Source: Bolinopsis microptera
Lineage: Eukaryota > Ctenophora > Tentaculata > Lobata > Bolinopsidae
DNA length: 64,000 nucleotides
Direction: 5' to 3'
Assembly: GCF_026151205.1 (NCBI RefSeq)
Contig: NC_087072.1
Coordinates: forward strand, 17,251,669 to 17,315,668
In this document: in pieces, positions 48,579 to 59,945 of the stretch
How positions within the stretch are numbered: the stretch's first letter is position 1
How the letters are laid out: every line of letters begins with the position of its first letter
Made by a program: the position numbers and the translations under genes
Notes under the pieces: model-generated
Databases searched by the model: none
The model's input: the letters and a program-made list of their open reading frames with translations, nothing else
What the model was told of the DNA's origin: nothing

Positions 48579-50902
48579 ATGGAAGAAGAAGATCAAGCTA
48601 AGATGCTAGAAGTTGAACTTCTCGCCACAACAGAGAAGAGTCCATTTGTAGCAACCAGAGGGGAGGCAACAACAGATGATGTGATCGAGGAACTGTTCAG
48701 ACAGCGAACCTGGAGATACACACTGCTCCTAATGTCTCTCATGTTATCGTGGTGTAGCATTCCGCCAGTTACATACCTTACTTCTTTTGCAGGTTTTTAG
48801 TATAAAAAATTGCTCGTTAATGAAGATAAGATAAGTGGAACAAAGTGTAGATTTTATTTCAAATTGCCAAATTTTGACCGAGGCCGGGTTTTATAAAAAT
48901 AGTGTGATCTTGGATTCCGGTCAATTCTTGGAAAGAATTTGTATTTGTCCCGAGAGATTGACTTCCTTTTATATTATGGATAAAGAAATAACGTAGAAGA
49001 AACTTCTGATAACAGCCTGTTTACTCCACTTGTACTGGAGGGAGGAGCGTTCACATTTGATGCTCTGATTGAAGAACTGTTTTTTGTCTTGTATAATTTG
49101 ATTACATGGATCAGTATTTCTTCTAGTACAATTTGAATTATCACTGAATTCGCAGGTCTTCTCATCGGATAATTCACTTTTATTTTGTAAAGATACCTTA
49201 CTAGTTTGCAGCAATTTAAGCCGTCTGATCTATAAACATTACAAACCTTAACCGGGGTTACAATACCACCTACGGTTGTTATGATTATACATATGCGGGT
49301 TTCTTGTATAGTGTATACTATATAATATACGTAGTATAATTATATCATAATTAATGGTTTAAACTGCATATATTGGGTCTCGCGATCAAATTAATTTGTA
49401 ATTGACACAATAATCCGAATCAAAACAGTGTCTAATATATCATAATTGTTAAACTCTGATATGTTTCAGGTATCAACCCAACATCTGACAACAAGTGGAC
49501 CTGTATATCTAAGGAATGCATGGATCTGGTTGCAAATAATTCCTCCCTTCTGTCCCAGTTCCCCTGTAAACTGACAAAAGAAGTCGATGGAAAAACTGAA
49601 CTTTTGCTAATGTCTTCTGACATCGAATGGGAAATGAGTCACTCATCTTTTGCAGTTGACTTTGATCTGAACTGTGATGTTGGGTCAACTAGGGAACTGA
49701 AAACTCTGCTGTCGTCCATTTTCTTTGCAGGAGCATTGACAGGTCTGATTGTAGGAGGATATCTGTTCGATCATATTGGAAGGAAGAGATCAGCACTTGT
49801 AGGATATTTCATAGCCGTAGTAATAACGCTGTTGGGCACTTTCTGCCACAATTACTACTTCCTCCTGGCCATCAGGTTCTTCCAGGGTATAGGCTGCTTC
49901 CTAATTGCCACTAGTATGTACATTCTTACTTCGGAGCTGCTGCCAGCAAAGTACCGGAATTATGCAAATGGTTGGGCTCAATGCCTCTGGGCTCTGGGAT
50001 ATCCTATTGCTTCTGGAGTTGGTTACTTTGTGAAAGACTGGAACTATATGTTCCTTGCAGCTGCCATTCTACTGTTCGTTTTTAACATCCAAGTCTTTTT
50101 CTGCATAGAGTCTCCGAGATATTACCTAATGAAGGGGGATGCCAAGTCTGCCAAAAAGTCCATAGAGGCTTTAGCAGCTTTGGCAGGAACCAAGTTTGGC
50201 TTGGAAAATACGGAGTTGGTGGATCTAGGCAAGGCTCAGGAACGAGAGCAGAGCTTCTGGCAACAAGTGGTTGAACTGTGTTCCTACCCAGGTCTCTTGC
50301 TGGAGACATCGATCTTAATGTTCCTTTGGTTCTTCCTCGGAATGTCCTACTACGGCTTTAACTTCGGCTGGGGTTCCATAGTTCCAAATAGATACCTGGG
50401 ATACTTGGGGGCTTCAGTTGGCGAGTTGATAGCTTATATATCTGCAGTGCCGCTGATAGCTCGTATTGGTCGAAGAAGAGCTATGATGTTGATGTTTGTT
50501 GGGGCTGCTTTATTTTACTTGATAGCCATTCCGGAGGTGAAGCTAGGTAAAAACACCGACTGGACTTTGGAGAGTGTTTCTTGCCTGATTGGAGTGATCT
50601 TTATATCTGGATGTTTTTCTGGAGTCTATCTTTGGACTGCAGAGTTGGCTCCTACTTCCCACAGAGGTTTTGTGTTCTGCGTGTCCTCCAGTTCGGCCCG
50701 AATTGGCTCCTTCATGGGGCCTTACATCTTCAATAACTTAAAACACATCACCCACAAAGCTGTTCCCCTGGGAGGCTTGGCAGTTCTGGCCCTCCTTTGT
50801 GCACTTGGGTCGTTCATTCTAGTGGAAACTGGAGACAAGGAGACAGCACTTACCGGGGAGGACGTTGTTGCTAGAAGGAAGAGTTACAGATACCGCATAT
50901 GA
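48579..50902 (+). CDS. SLC22-like organic ion transporter (gene A)
   Basis: Join 48579-48792 and 49470-50902 (donor GCAG/GTTTTT, acceptor TTTCAG), 548 aa, the usual SLC22 length. Twelve-span major facilitator carrier of the plasma membrane, probably moving organic cations, anions or zwitterions; the substrate cannot be read from sequence. Exon 1 gives the cytosolic start (TTDDVIEELF, as in SLC22 proteins) and span 1. Exon 2 begins GINPTSDNKWTC (extracellular loop), then span 2 and the MFS motif GGYLFDHIGRKRSA, TSELLPAKYRNYANGWAQ, the ESPRYYLMKG motif after span 6, the central loop, the repeated motif ARIGRRRAMM and the C-terminal GSFILVETGDKE. Convergent with gene B. Two other first exons and a relic lie upstream and in the intron. 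Confidence 0.88.
49010..49155 (+). pseudogene. Decayed first exon 1d of SLC22-like gene A
   Basis: It lies in the intron between exon 1c and the common exon. One frame reads FTFDALIEELFF, later ITW and, at the end, IITEFAG followed by a GT donor, which matches TTDDVIEELF...ITW...LTSFAG of the intact first exons. About eight codons are missing in the middle and an in-frame TGA interrupts the span. The frame and donor position survive, so this is probably a fourth tandem copy that has decayed. Confidence 0.55.
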
Positions 50903-51405
50903 TGTGAAACTATTGAACGAATCAGTGTACGCATTGATATTAACTGCAAACTTTGAAATACTGTCTGTACTTAATTGCAGCCTATACGTTTCATAATAAT
51001 GTGAGCAGTGAGCTATGAATTCTGTTCAGACAATTGACGTAAACAATAATTAGAATGGAAAATAATTGGAATCAATTATCAAACATTAAAATTTTAATCA
51101 GTGTTTATCATAATTTTCAATACATACACTTTATACTTTTATAATGTACTCATACTTTATGTTTTGAATGTTTTAATTAACATAAAATTGGTTGTTCAAT
51201 TCTTCCAAAAATCAAAATGTACGTGTCTCTTCTCTCTGAAAGCTGTACTCCTAGATCTGGGAAGCATCGCACTGGTTCCACAGGGCAGGAGAGGAAGTCC
51301 TTATCCAGGTGTTCTCGTAGTACCTCAAGAAGGAGTCCACGTCAGGGTTAGATTGGCCAGAATCAAATCTTATATAATTATAACTTGCACGTGTAAAATG
51401 TTTTT

Positions 51406-51930
51406 CCCGAATTTAGTATTCTCTGGTGTTGGGCCATCCCTTGGGTTGTGGAGCTCAGTTCTGCTTCCTATAGGTCTATATTGTACATTAGGCTAGTTCT
51501 AAAGTTGAAACTCGAAAAGTCGCACACGTGGGGACAAGCCCAAATCGATGGAAAATTGTTAAAATCGCTGAAAATTGCTATTTTCACCATTTTCTGCCAA
51601 CTTTGGACTTGGAGTGCTGAGTGTTGTGATTGAAGTTCTTTTTGAAATATTTTGAAAGTTTGCATGCTATATTAAACCTTTAAACTTTTAAATTATATAA
51701 GAACTACGCACATATTAAAATGTACGGTGATTTAATATTGGATGCGCACGCAACCAGTAACGTTTGCTCAAAGTTTGCACATACAAAAGGTGAGAATTTT
51801 GCTCATGCGTGATTTCGATTAGATTCTGCTTTCCCACGACAGTTAAATGACATATTACAATTATATGAATTTGATACCAACTTGAATGAGTATCATAAAT
51901 TGGCATATTCGGTCAAAGATCACCAAATAT
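51406..51930. repeat. Dispersed repeat X, partial copy 3
   Basis: It matches the second half of repeat X (from TTTAGTATTCTCTGGTGTTG onward) with about 10-15 percent divergence by eye. It ends next to the mariner-like MITE at 51943. Confidence 0.8.
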
Positions 51931-51942
51931 ATATATAATATA

Positions 51943-52714
51943 CAGGGTGGGCAAAAAGTCAGTGGGCATGTGTTGGCCTTAATAGCTCCGCCGTTTTTTA
52001 TATTTGAGAGCTGTTACTTTTCAGATGGCATACTGTACCTTCTGGTTCGAGGATTCCGTCGTCAAAATTTGAAAATTCGAATATTTTAGACCACGCCCAT
52101 TCAAATTTAAAACACCTATATTGTTTTCTCTGAAAATGCTGGACGCCTGATTTTTTCAGAGACGGTAGATTATTGAATGTTGCATCTGATCTGAAAAAAT
52201 GACGTAAAACGGATCAGAAATGACGAAGTTATCAAGCATTTTGTGTATCTCGTTAACAAAATTGACTGGGTGATTATGTGACACCGTGACACGACACCTT
52301 AATTGGGCAGCCTTAACGATTCCCATAATGTTTAATGGGTTGGTTAACGGGGTGACCTTATAACGTGATTAGGTAAGCCAATCACCTGATCACACGTAAT
52401 GAATTAACTGATCGTTATGCTTCGTATCTCGGCCATACGAGAAGCTACAACTGTAATTTGTTCAGGACAAACGTAATTCGAATGGCCAAACACAATTCAA
52501 TAAAATTTAGCTCGTTCCGACTATCCAACCTATCAAATAAATGTAAAAATGAACCTTCATTTGAAAAAAATGAACTCTAATATTTTTCGATTTGACAAAT
52601 TCCTCGAACCAGTGGTGGTAGTAAGTTTTACCAGAAAAAATTATTTTGATTGGTCACTCAGTGACTGAGCTATTATAAGGCCAACGTATGCCCACTGACT
52701 TTTGGCCCACCCTG
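51943..52714 (+). mobile_element. Mariner-like MITE (family M), full copy
   Basis: A 772-bp element with termini CAGGGTGGGCAAAAAGTCAG and the complement of CAGGGTGGGCCAAAAGTCAG. The inverted repeats run about 45 bp, and TA flanks each end. CAGGGTGG-type ends and a TA duplication fit the Tc1/mariner superfamily. No transposase frame. It is separated from the next copy by only eight bases of TA repeat. Confidence 0.82.
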
Positions 52715-52722
52715 TATATATA

Positions 52723-53489
52723 CAGGGTGGGCCAAAAGTCAGTGTGCAAACGTTGGGTCTTATACCTCCGCCGTGTTTTATATTTGAGAGCTGTTGCTTT
52801 GCAGATGGCATACTGTACTTACTGGTTCGAGGATTCCGTCGTCAAAATTTGAAAATTCGAATATTTTAGACCACGCCCATTCAATATTAAAACACCTATA
52901 TTGTTTTCTCTGAACATGCTGAACGCCTAATTTTTTCAGAGACGGTTGATTATCAAATGTTGCATATGATCTGAAAACATGAGGCAAAACGGATTAGAAA
53001 TGACGAAGTTATCAAGCATTTTCTGTATCTCGTTAACAAAATTGACTGGGTGATTATGTGACACCGTGACACGACACCTTAATTGGGCACCCTTAACAAT
53101 TCCCATAATGTTTAACGGGGTAGTTAACGGGGTCACCTTATCACGTGATTAGGTAAACCAATCACCTGATCACACGTAATGAATAAACTCGTTATGCTTC
53201 ATATCTCGGTCATCTGAGAAGCTACAGTTCTAATTCTTTCAGGACAAACGTAATTCGAATGGCCAAACACAATTCAATAACATTTAGCTTGATCCGACTA
53301 TCCAAACTATCAAATAAATGTGAAAATGAACCTCCATTTGAAAAAAATGAACGCGAATATTTTTCGAGTTGACAAATTCCTCGAACCAGTGGTGGTACTA
53401 AGCCATACCAGAAGGAAGTATTTCAATTGGGCACTCAGTGACTGAGCTATTAAGGCCAACGTTTGCACACTGACTTTTGGCCCACCCTG
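52723..53489 (+). mobile_element. Mariner-like MITE (family M), second full copy
   Basis: A 767-bp element in the same orientation as its neighbour, with TA on both sides and inverted ends starting CAGGGTGGGCCAAAAGTCAG. It differs from the 51943 copy by many point changes and small indels, so the pair is either two insertions into a TA run or an old tandem duplication. The truncated copy at 700-1077 is closest to this one. Confidence 0.85.
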
Positions 53490-53640
53490 TATATGTAGTT
53501 TTAATACTTTCAACACTACTAGACTATATAACAAATAATTTGAGAATTTATGTTAATTAATGATGCAAAGAATTACGAGGATCTAGTCAAAACCGCTTTT
53601 TTTATTGTGTAGAAGTTCAGCAATGAAATACATATTACAT

Positions 53641-54006
53641 ATATATAAATTTTTATTTTTTAAATTTTTATACAAGCTTCCATTCATGGGATAGCCAGTT
53701 ACCTGGCAACGCCCGCTCATGATGCTTCTCCAAGCTCACACAATTGTCAGCAAGGAGGAACATATTCGTGCATTTCTGCACGAGGAGCCCATCACAGCTA
53801 CCAACAATTAATTTGTTTCCAAGGCCTAGGCCGTGTACCATTTTGTGCTAAGCAACACCATGGTTTGGTGATTGGTCGTTCCTTATTGGTTATAATATGT
53901 TGAGAACTGCCCCCTGACGGGGATTGAACTCGCAACCTCTAGGATAGCACCCATTAGCAGCACAGTGGCTTAAACTGACGTTTTTACCAACTGCGCTACT
54001 CGGCCG
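53641..54006 (-). mobile_element. tRNA-derived SINE
   Basis: On the minus strand it starts with a tRNA-like head, GGCCGAGTAGCGCAGTTGGT, containing a good A box (TAGCGCAGTTGG, 53999-53988). A B box follows (GGTTGCGAGTTCAATCC, 53937-53921). A 250-bp unrelated body and an AT-rich tail come after. The A-to-B spacing is longer than in a real tRNA (about 50 bp between boxes), and anticodon and acceptor arms do not form properly, which points to a SINE. No flanking target duplication was found. Confidence 0.72.
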
Positions 54007-55377
54007 ACAAAAACACAAGGAAATGTTTTATAAGGCGAAATGTCAGTAATCAAGTTTTACGGTTATCACTTTTGCAGATTGCTGCGTTTTGATTCAGTGA
54101 AATTGAGCAGGTGCTGAATTTTTGTGGGCAAATAGAAATAACAAATATATTTAGCGTAGGACAATAAAGTATTTAGGGCTGCATCTAGTGATTACATGAG
54201 CAGATGCTCCAGTGGCAGTGCCAGTGCATCGGACCAATATGAATAGGAGAATGGCAAAGTTTTATGCTTAATGGTAAAATAGTTTACTATTGTAGCAGCT
54301 GCCTCACAGCTTCGCTCAGTTTATTACAAGATCATAAATCTAGTCACAATTTATAAATATAGGAAAGGTCACGTTTAACATCACGAACTAGATCACGGAA
54401 AGTATGGTTATACAATATTCAGATATTGACATAACATACCTCCGTTTTTTTTATTTAGATTTTGTTTTGAGGGTTCATTTTTCAAAAAAACTAGAATCAT
54501 TACATCAATTTTACAACAATGAGAAAATAAAATATTTTGGTCTTCAAATTAAAAATAATATCTCTATTGTATTGGCATTGCACAACAATTTTAACTCAAT
54601 CAATTCCTAAAATAAATCCATATAAAATAGTCTTCAGTTCAAATTGTATCTCTTCGCCAATTCACTATTCAAAAAAATATTATCAATAATTCAAATTACA
54701 CATAAGCTTTTTGAGAACAAGTAAAGCTAAAATTTGCTAATTAGATTTTTTGTTTTTTTGTTTATAACGTTTTTTTTTCCATTTTGGGTTCTTTTGTACT
54801 TTTTACAAAAAGTTTTGCAATTTTTTCGTAATTCAATCAATTCTTCAATCGAAAAGATTAATTTCGTTAAAATACTTATTTCTATTAATAACACTGACCA
54901 CTGGACTATGGGACAAACGCAGTCACTGACGAAGTGAAGGGGGAACTTATCCAGAATGTGCAGTATTGGAGAACAGAGACTAAAATGGAAGTAAAGCGGC
55001 ATGGTCAAATTCATGAATAGAGCAGTATATTATACAGATATGCTATATTCCAGTGCGGTAAAACTAAATGGCTTCATTCTATAACCGTGCGCCGGGTCAG
55101 TTCATCATCGATAGACAATTCAACAAAATAGCTTAGCGTTCGATCTTTTGTTAACAATGCGACCATTAGCATTAATAACAAGCTGTATGGGTCTTATTAT
55201 TATAATGCTAACTGTTATCCATTGTGCTTAAAGTTACAGAAGAAAGAAAACACAGACATAAAAACAGGGATCCGGTATCAGATGTAAAACCCGCCAGTAC
55301 AACTACAAGCGCAAAGCGTGCCACTGCACTGATCTTGTCCTACATATAATTATTATCGCCTTATTAATCTCAAGAAA
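54007..55377. other. Unannotated AT-rich region
   Basis: No gene was recognised. The 54730-54850 part is T-rich low complexity, and frames there are compositional. Confidence 0.45.
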
Positions 55378-55745
55378 TCCGTGTGTATGTGTGTATGCGG
55401 GAAATTTCCGAGCGGTTATATTAAAAAAACGGTAAGAGTTACGGGACTGGTTTTTTTCGGTATAGTGCCGATCATGGAATGTGGTGCCTAATAATGACTT
55501 AATTACCCACGAGAAAGAAATGATTATGAGATTATTGTTTAAGGTACTATTGGATACGTGAGGGTACTCCGAATAGAATTGCTCACCTTGCTACACGTTG
55601 TATACCTCTCGGCCGGCGCGCGCTCAAAAGGGGTTGCAGCGTGTGTCAATGCTCACCTAATGCCGGGCTTTGAATCAGCGGGTAATTACTCCTACCCTTT
55701 TTAACTGCGGCAGTGCAATCCTGGCCGAAGGCCGGGTTACACTAG
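55378..55745 (+). mobile_element. Non-autonomous Helitron-like element, copy 2
   Basis: It starts A/TCCGTGTGTATGTGTG, continues with GAAATTTCCGAGCGGTTAT and ends with a GGCC GAA GGCC hairpin, GGGTTACA, CTAG, then T. Both ends match copy 1 (16700-17690, opposite orientation). The body is much shorter (368 bp), and its TG run is only about 15 bp instead of about 225 bp. Confidence 0.75.
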
Positions 55746-56435
55746 TACCAAATAATATACAATTTTACCACACGTGTACCACAACGGTAATTGATGCCTA
55801 TACGAGCGTTCTTTTGCTGTGGAGTGTGGGTCGACTAGATTATATTGCGGAGTTTAATTAAATAATCCATTGTTTTTGTCGTTCATCTTTTTGGAATCAA
55901 GATCACCAGTAGATATCCCATCAAAGTATTTACATTTGACTGAAGCCGATGACTACACTGGAACGTGCTAAAATTATATTTTAAATCCCTCCGAATAAAT
56001 ACATGGCCTAAATTAGTCTTGCAACTGTCAACAATATACCGAAAATTACCGACGGGGGTTAGAAATATATTGGATGACTGAAATCCGAAGTTTCATGCAA
56101 AAAAGGTCAAAAGGAACGTACGTACTATAGATGCTCAAGTGACATCATACGAGAAAATATATTAAGATGTCTGGGGAGGGTAGCAAGTTTTAGGGAAATT
56201 CATTAGGTTGTGAGCCCCAGGCAATTACCCATCTGACAAATCGGCGATATCATTTATCCTGAGCACTTTAACTTTCCGTTCTCTCATCTTCCGAATGAGC
56301 ATGCACATGTCTCCATTAAGGAAGGCCACCAATTCCTCGTCTGAGTCCGACAACGTAAGGATACTAAATGTTGTAATGGGTTCGCCGTAGTTCTGTCATA
56401 TGATGACACACTGACTGGAATTTCAAGTGTGAGTG
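55746..56435. other. 3' flank of SLC22-like gene B
   Basis: This probably includes the gene B 3' UTR (minus strand). No further gene was recognised. Confidence 0.45.
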
Positions 56436-58231
56436 TTATTTTTCTGTTTGAAATATGCGGTACCTGTGAAGGTTTCTTCTAGCAACAACATCCTCCCCGG
56501 TAAGGGCTGTCTCCTTGTCTCCAGTCTCCACTAGAATGAACGACCCAAGTGCACAAAGGAGGGCCAGAACTGCCAAGCCTCCCAGAGGAACAGCTTTGTG
56601 GGTGATGGGAAATAAGTTATTGAAGATGTAAGGCCCCAGGAAGGAGCCAATTCGGGCCGAACTGGAGGACACGCAGAACACAAAACCTCTGTGGGAAGTA
56701 GGAGCCAACTCTGCAGTCCAAAGATAGACTCCAGAAAAACATCCGGATACAAAGATTATTCCAATCAGGCAAGAAACACTCTCCAAAGTCCAGTCGGTGT
56801 TTTTACCTAGCTTCACCTCCGGAATGGCTATCAAGTAAAATATAGCAGCCCCAACAAACATCAACATCATAGCTCTTCTTCGACCAATACGAGCTATCAG
56901 CGGCACTGCAGATATATAAGCTATCAACTCGCCAACTGAAGCCATCAAGTATCCCAGATATCTATTTGGAACTATGGAACTCCAGCCGAAGTTAAAACCG
57001 TAGTAGGCCATTCCAACAAAGAACCACAAAAACATTAAGATCGATGTCTCCAGTAGAAGACTTGGGTAGGAACAAAGGTCTGCTAGCTGACGAAGAACAG
57101 TCTGATTCCTATCTCGAACTTTCCCGGCATCCGATATCTCAATGTTATCTATATCCAATTTAGAATCGGTTAAGAGCTGTAAAGCTTTCAGCGATTGCTT
57201 GGCAGATTCGATATCGTTGTTGATAACATGAAAACTCGGGGGCTCAGGGCAAAACAATACTTGTACGTTCATAACTGCAATGATGATGGCCGCTGCGAGG
57301 AACATATAGTTCCAGTTAGGAATCAAGTACCCTACCGCTGTTGCGAGTGGGTAACCCAAAGCCCAGAGACACATTGCCCAACCGTTGATGTAATTCTTTT
57401 GCTCGACTGGAACCAACTCAACTGTCATGATGTACACTCCAGTGAACGCCAAGTACATTCCAAGACCTTGAAGGAATCTGATGATCAGCAAAAAATAGTA
57501 GTCGTGACAGAAGGTTCCCGAAAACGTGATCAACACTGCAATGAAATATCCTAATACGGCTGTCTTCTTTCTGCCGATATGATCATACAGAAACCCTCCC
57601 AGAATCAGACCGGTCAGGCCTCCTGCAAAAACAATGGAGGAGAGAAGTGTTTTCAATACTTTACTGGACCCAACACCACAGTTCAGATCAAATTCCACAG
57701 AAAATGAAGAATGAGTCATCTCCCATTTTATGTCAGAGGACTTTAAAACGAGCTCAGTTTTTCCATTTTTCTCTTCGGTCATTTTGCAGGGAAATTCTTG
57801 AAGCAGAGAGTTATTTGATGTAATATAATCTTGGCACTTTTGGGATATGCAAGACCAGTTGGTCTCTGGGGTTGGATCAATTCCTGGAAATACGATAATT
57901 CATAATTGTGTCGACCCAACTGTTTGAACTTCAATCACGTTGGCATATGTAAGAATGGGAAAGAATATCAGATGAAACTATCGACATAAACAATTATTTT
58001 TTGTAGCTATTGGGGCTACATGTGAAACGCATGAAAATATATGCAAGGATGAAGACCTGCGAAAGAAGTGAGATACACAGCGGTGGGGCCGTTAAACCAG
58101 GTTATCATGAGAGACATCAGGAGCAGTGTGTATTTCCAGGTTCGCTGTCTGAACAGTTCCTCGATCACATCATCTGTTGTAACCTCCTTTCCGGATGCAA
58201 CAAACGCACTTCTCTCCGTCTCTGAATACAT
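56436..58231 (-). CDS. SLC22-like organic ion transporter (gene B)
   Basis: Join 58231-58057 and 57883-56436 (donor TCGCAG/GTCTTC, acceptor TTTCCAG), phase 1, giving 540 aa. It is a paralogue of gene A with the same two-exon plan: TTDDVIEELFRQRTWKYTLL plus span 1 in exon 1; GIDPTPETNWSC, then FLYDHIGRKKTA, spans 2-12 and ETGDKETALT in exon 2. Where A has the ESPRYYLMKG motif after span 6, B has PEPPSFHVINN and lacks the arginine. Roughly the last 165 residues are almost identical to A, including silent sites, while the first two thirds are only about 60 percent alike. Substrate unknown. Convergent with A across 5.5 kb of repeats. Confidence 0.88.
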
Positions 58232-59945
58232 GGTCTACTAATCACAGGTAATTGGGGTGTCAGTTAATGACGGTTTTTTGGATTGCTTCAAATCCCTTTA
58301 CTGTATGAGAAAGACACTATAAGGTTATATTACGAGCTTGTTTGTTCTTTAACCTAAATTGGCTCAAGTAGCGCTGGTCAGTAACATGATGATCACTGCA
58401 GCGCCACTCCTGTTACCAGAGTTTCCAGGTGATTAAGGGTGGCGCCGACTTAGAACCATTGTAGATTCCTTTCTTTATATATACATAGTAAGATTGTAGA
58501 TTCCTTTCGCTTGAATATTACTACCATACACTACAAAACCTAAAACCGACGCAAAACTGCACTGAAGAATTAATGAATAGTAGAAAATACGATTCACATT
58601 ATTAATATTATATTCGAATCCAAAAGATGTTTTATAGACGCACAGAGCATAACATCGCCTTGGCCCTTGCGTTTTCTAGCATCAGCCATCCTTCAATAAA
58701 GACGGTCAAGGGCGGGGAACTAGAAAGAGGCATGGAGATCGACCAATACTGGACGGCCATCATCAAAATGCAAACGAGAATGAGAAAGCGTGAAACAATG
58801 GGTAACATAAATACAATGCTCCGTGTAACGAACTGACTGGGCAGCCATTAATCCTGTTATTTAGAACGGCCATTTTATCGCACATTCAACTTCCTACCGG
58901 TACCTTCAATTGCATCTTCGAATTCAATTACTAATGAGCCTTGTTATTATCAGTGGTTCTACACTCTACAGATTAACTTAAGTCAATCTAGCTCTTTTAA
59001 TCTAAAAGTCAACTTAAACGAAAAGCAACCTTTATCGTAAGTACGCGAATAGAAATGAAATTGAAAAGTACGATAATTGTCAATTTCAAAACTACAGCAA
59101 TCTTGCTGGCGACGGTCTGGAAGTATCAGTTCCCTGCTCTCCATAGACCAACTCCACACTCCACAGTTCAGACTTAGTCACGACTCACGGTGAGCATGAA
59201 CAGAAATTCTGCAAGTGCCGCAATTGTTTCAGTTTCCGCGGCGTGATGATATATTCGTTACATGGTTAGATTTCCATATAAGCATACACTGTGTGACCTT
59301 TCCTGATCTGCAATGTGGAAAACCCTCTTGCGACTTACTCATTCTTTCGTACCGAATAACAGTACTTGGCACAGTCTCACAAGTATATGACTCCACTTCC
59401 GGACTCCATCTAGGTCGATAGTCTGATAAAATAAAGAAAGGAATCATGTGCAGTATAAATATAATCAATTTTTACCGATAAGGATAATAGTGTATGTACT
59501 AAGAGCGCCAACTTGTGGGTGAGATTTTATGTCTCAAAACCCAACATATTATACACCATTGGAAAGGTCTCATTGAGTAGAGTCATATGGTACCAAGTTT
59601 TGGGGAAATGGCTGCTCCTAGCGAAAGTTATAGCCCGTCAAAGTCCCAAAATTGTCACTTCAGAAAATTGGGCGGGACATCGTGTTCTTAAACTTTTTGA
59701 CAAATTTTTTTAACAGCATATTGTTTATCACAGTTTTTTACACAAGATTTGCTGTATGCCGTAATTTTTAATCCATTATTAGAGTCACAATAAATTTATT
59801 TTGTCAACAGAGTTTGAAATACTTAAAGAGACAATTGATATTCCGCGTGGTTCGCGGCGCGCTTCATTGTCTACAAATTGTTAAATTGCGCGTTACAATT
59901 CCGAGTAACGTAGCAGAAGACGTTTCCCTGAATTTTGTTGGGGAT
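58232..59945. other. Upstream flank of SLC22-like gene B
   Basis: It should hold the gene B promoter, but no core element was identified. At 59423-59229 on the minus strand a frame follows an acceptor-like TTTTATCAG and reads about 63 codons with three cysteines to a stop. It may be a terminal exon, but nothing supports a function. Confidence 0.4.

Noticed and set aside
48969-49214. Minus-strand frames of 67-81 codons in the SLC22 gene A intron
   Set aside because: They run antisense to the decayed first exon 1d; the plus strand explains the sequence better.
53910-54006. A genuine tRNA gene on the minus strand
   Set aside because: A and B boxes are present, but the spacing is too long and the cloverleaf arms do not form; a SINE with body and tail fits better.
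54727-55014. 95-codon minus-strand frame rich in Lys and Phe
   Set aside because: Low-complexity A/T composition; frames are open on both strands for that reason.
57195-57554. 119-codon plus-strand frame inside SLC22-like gene B
   Set aside because: It is a shadow of the transporter coding sequence on the opposite strand.
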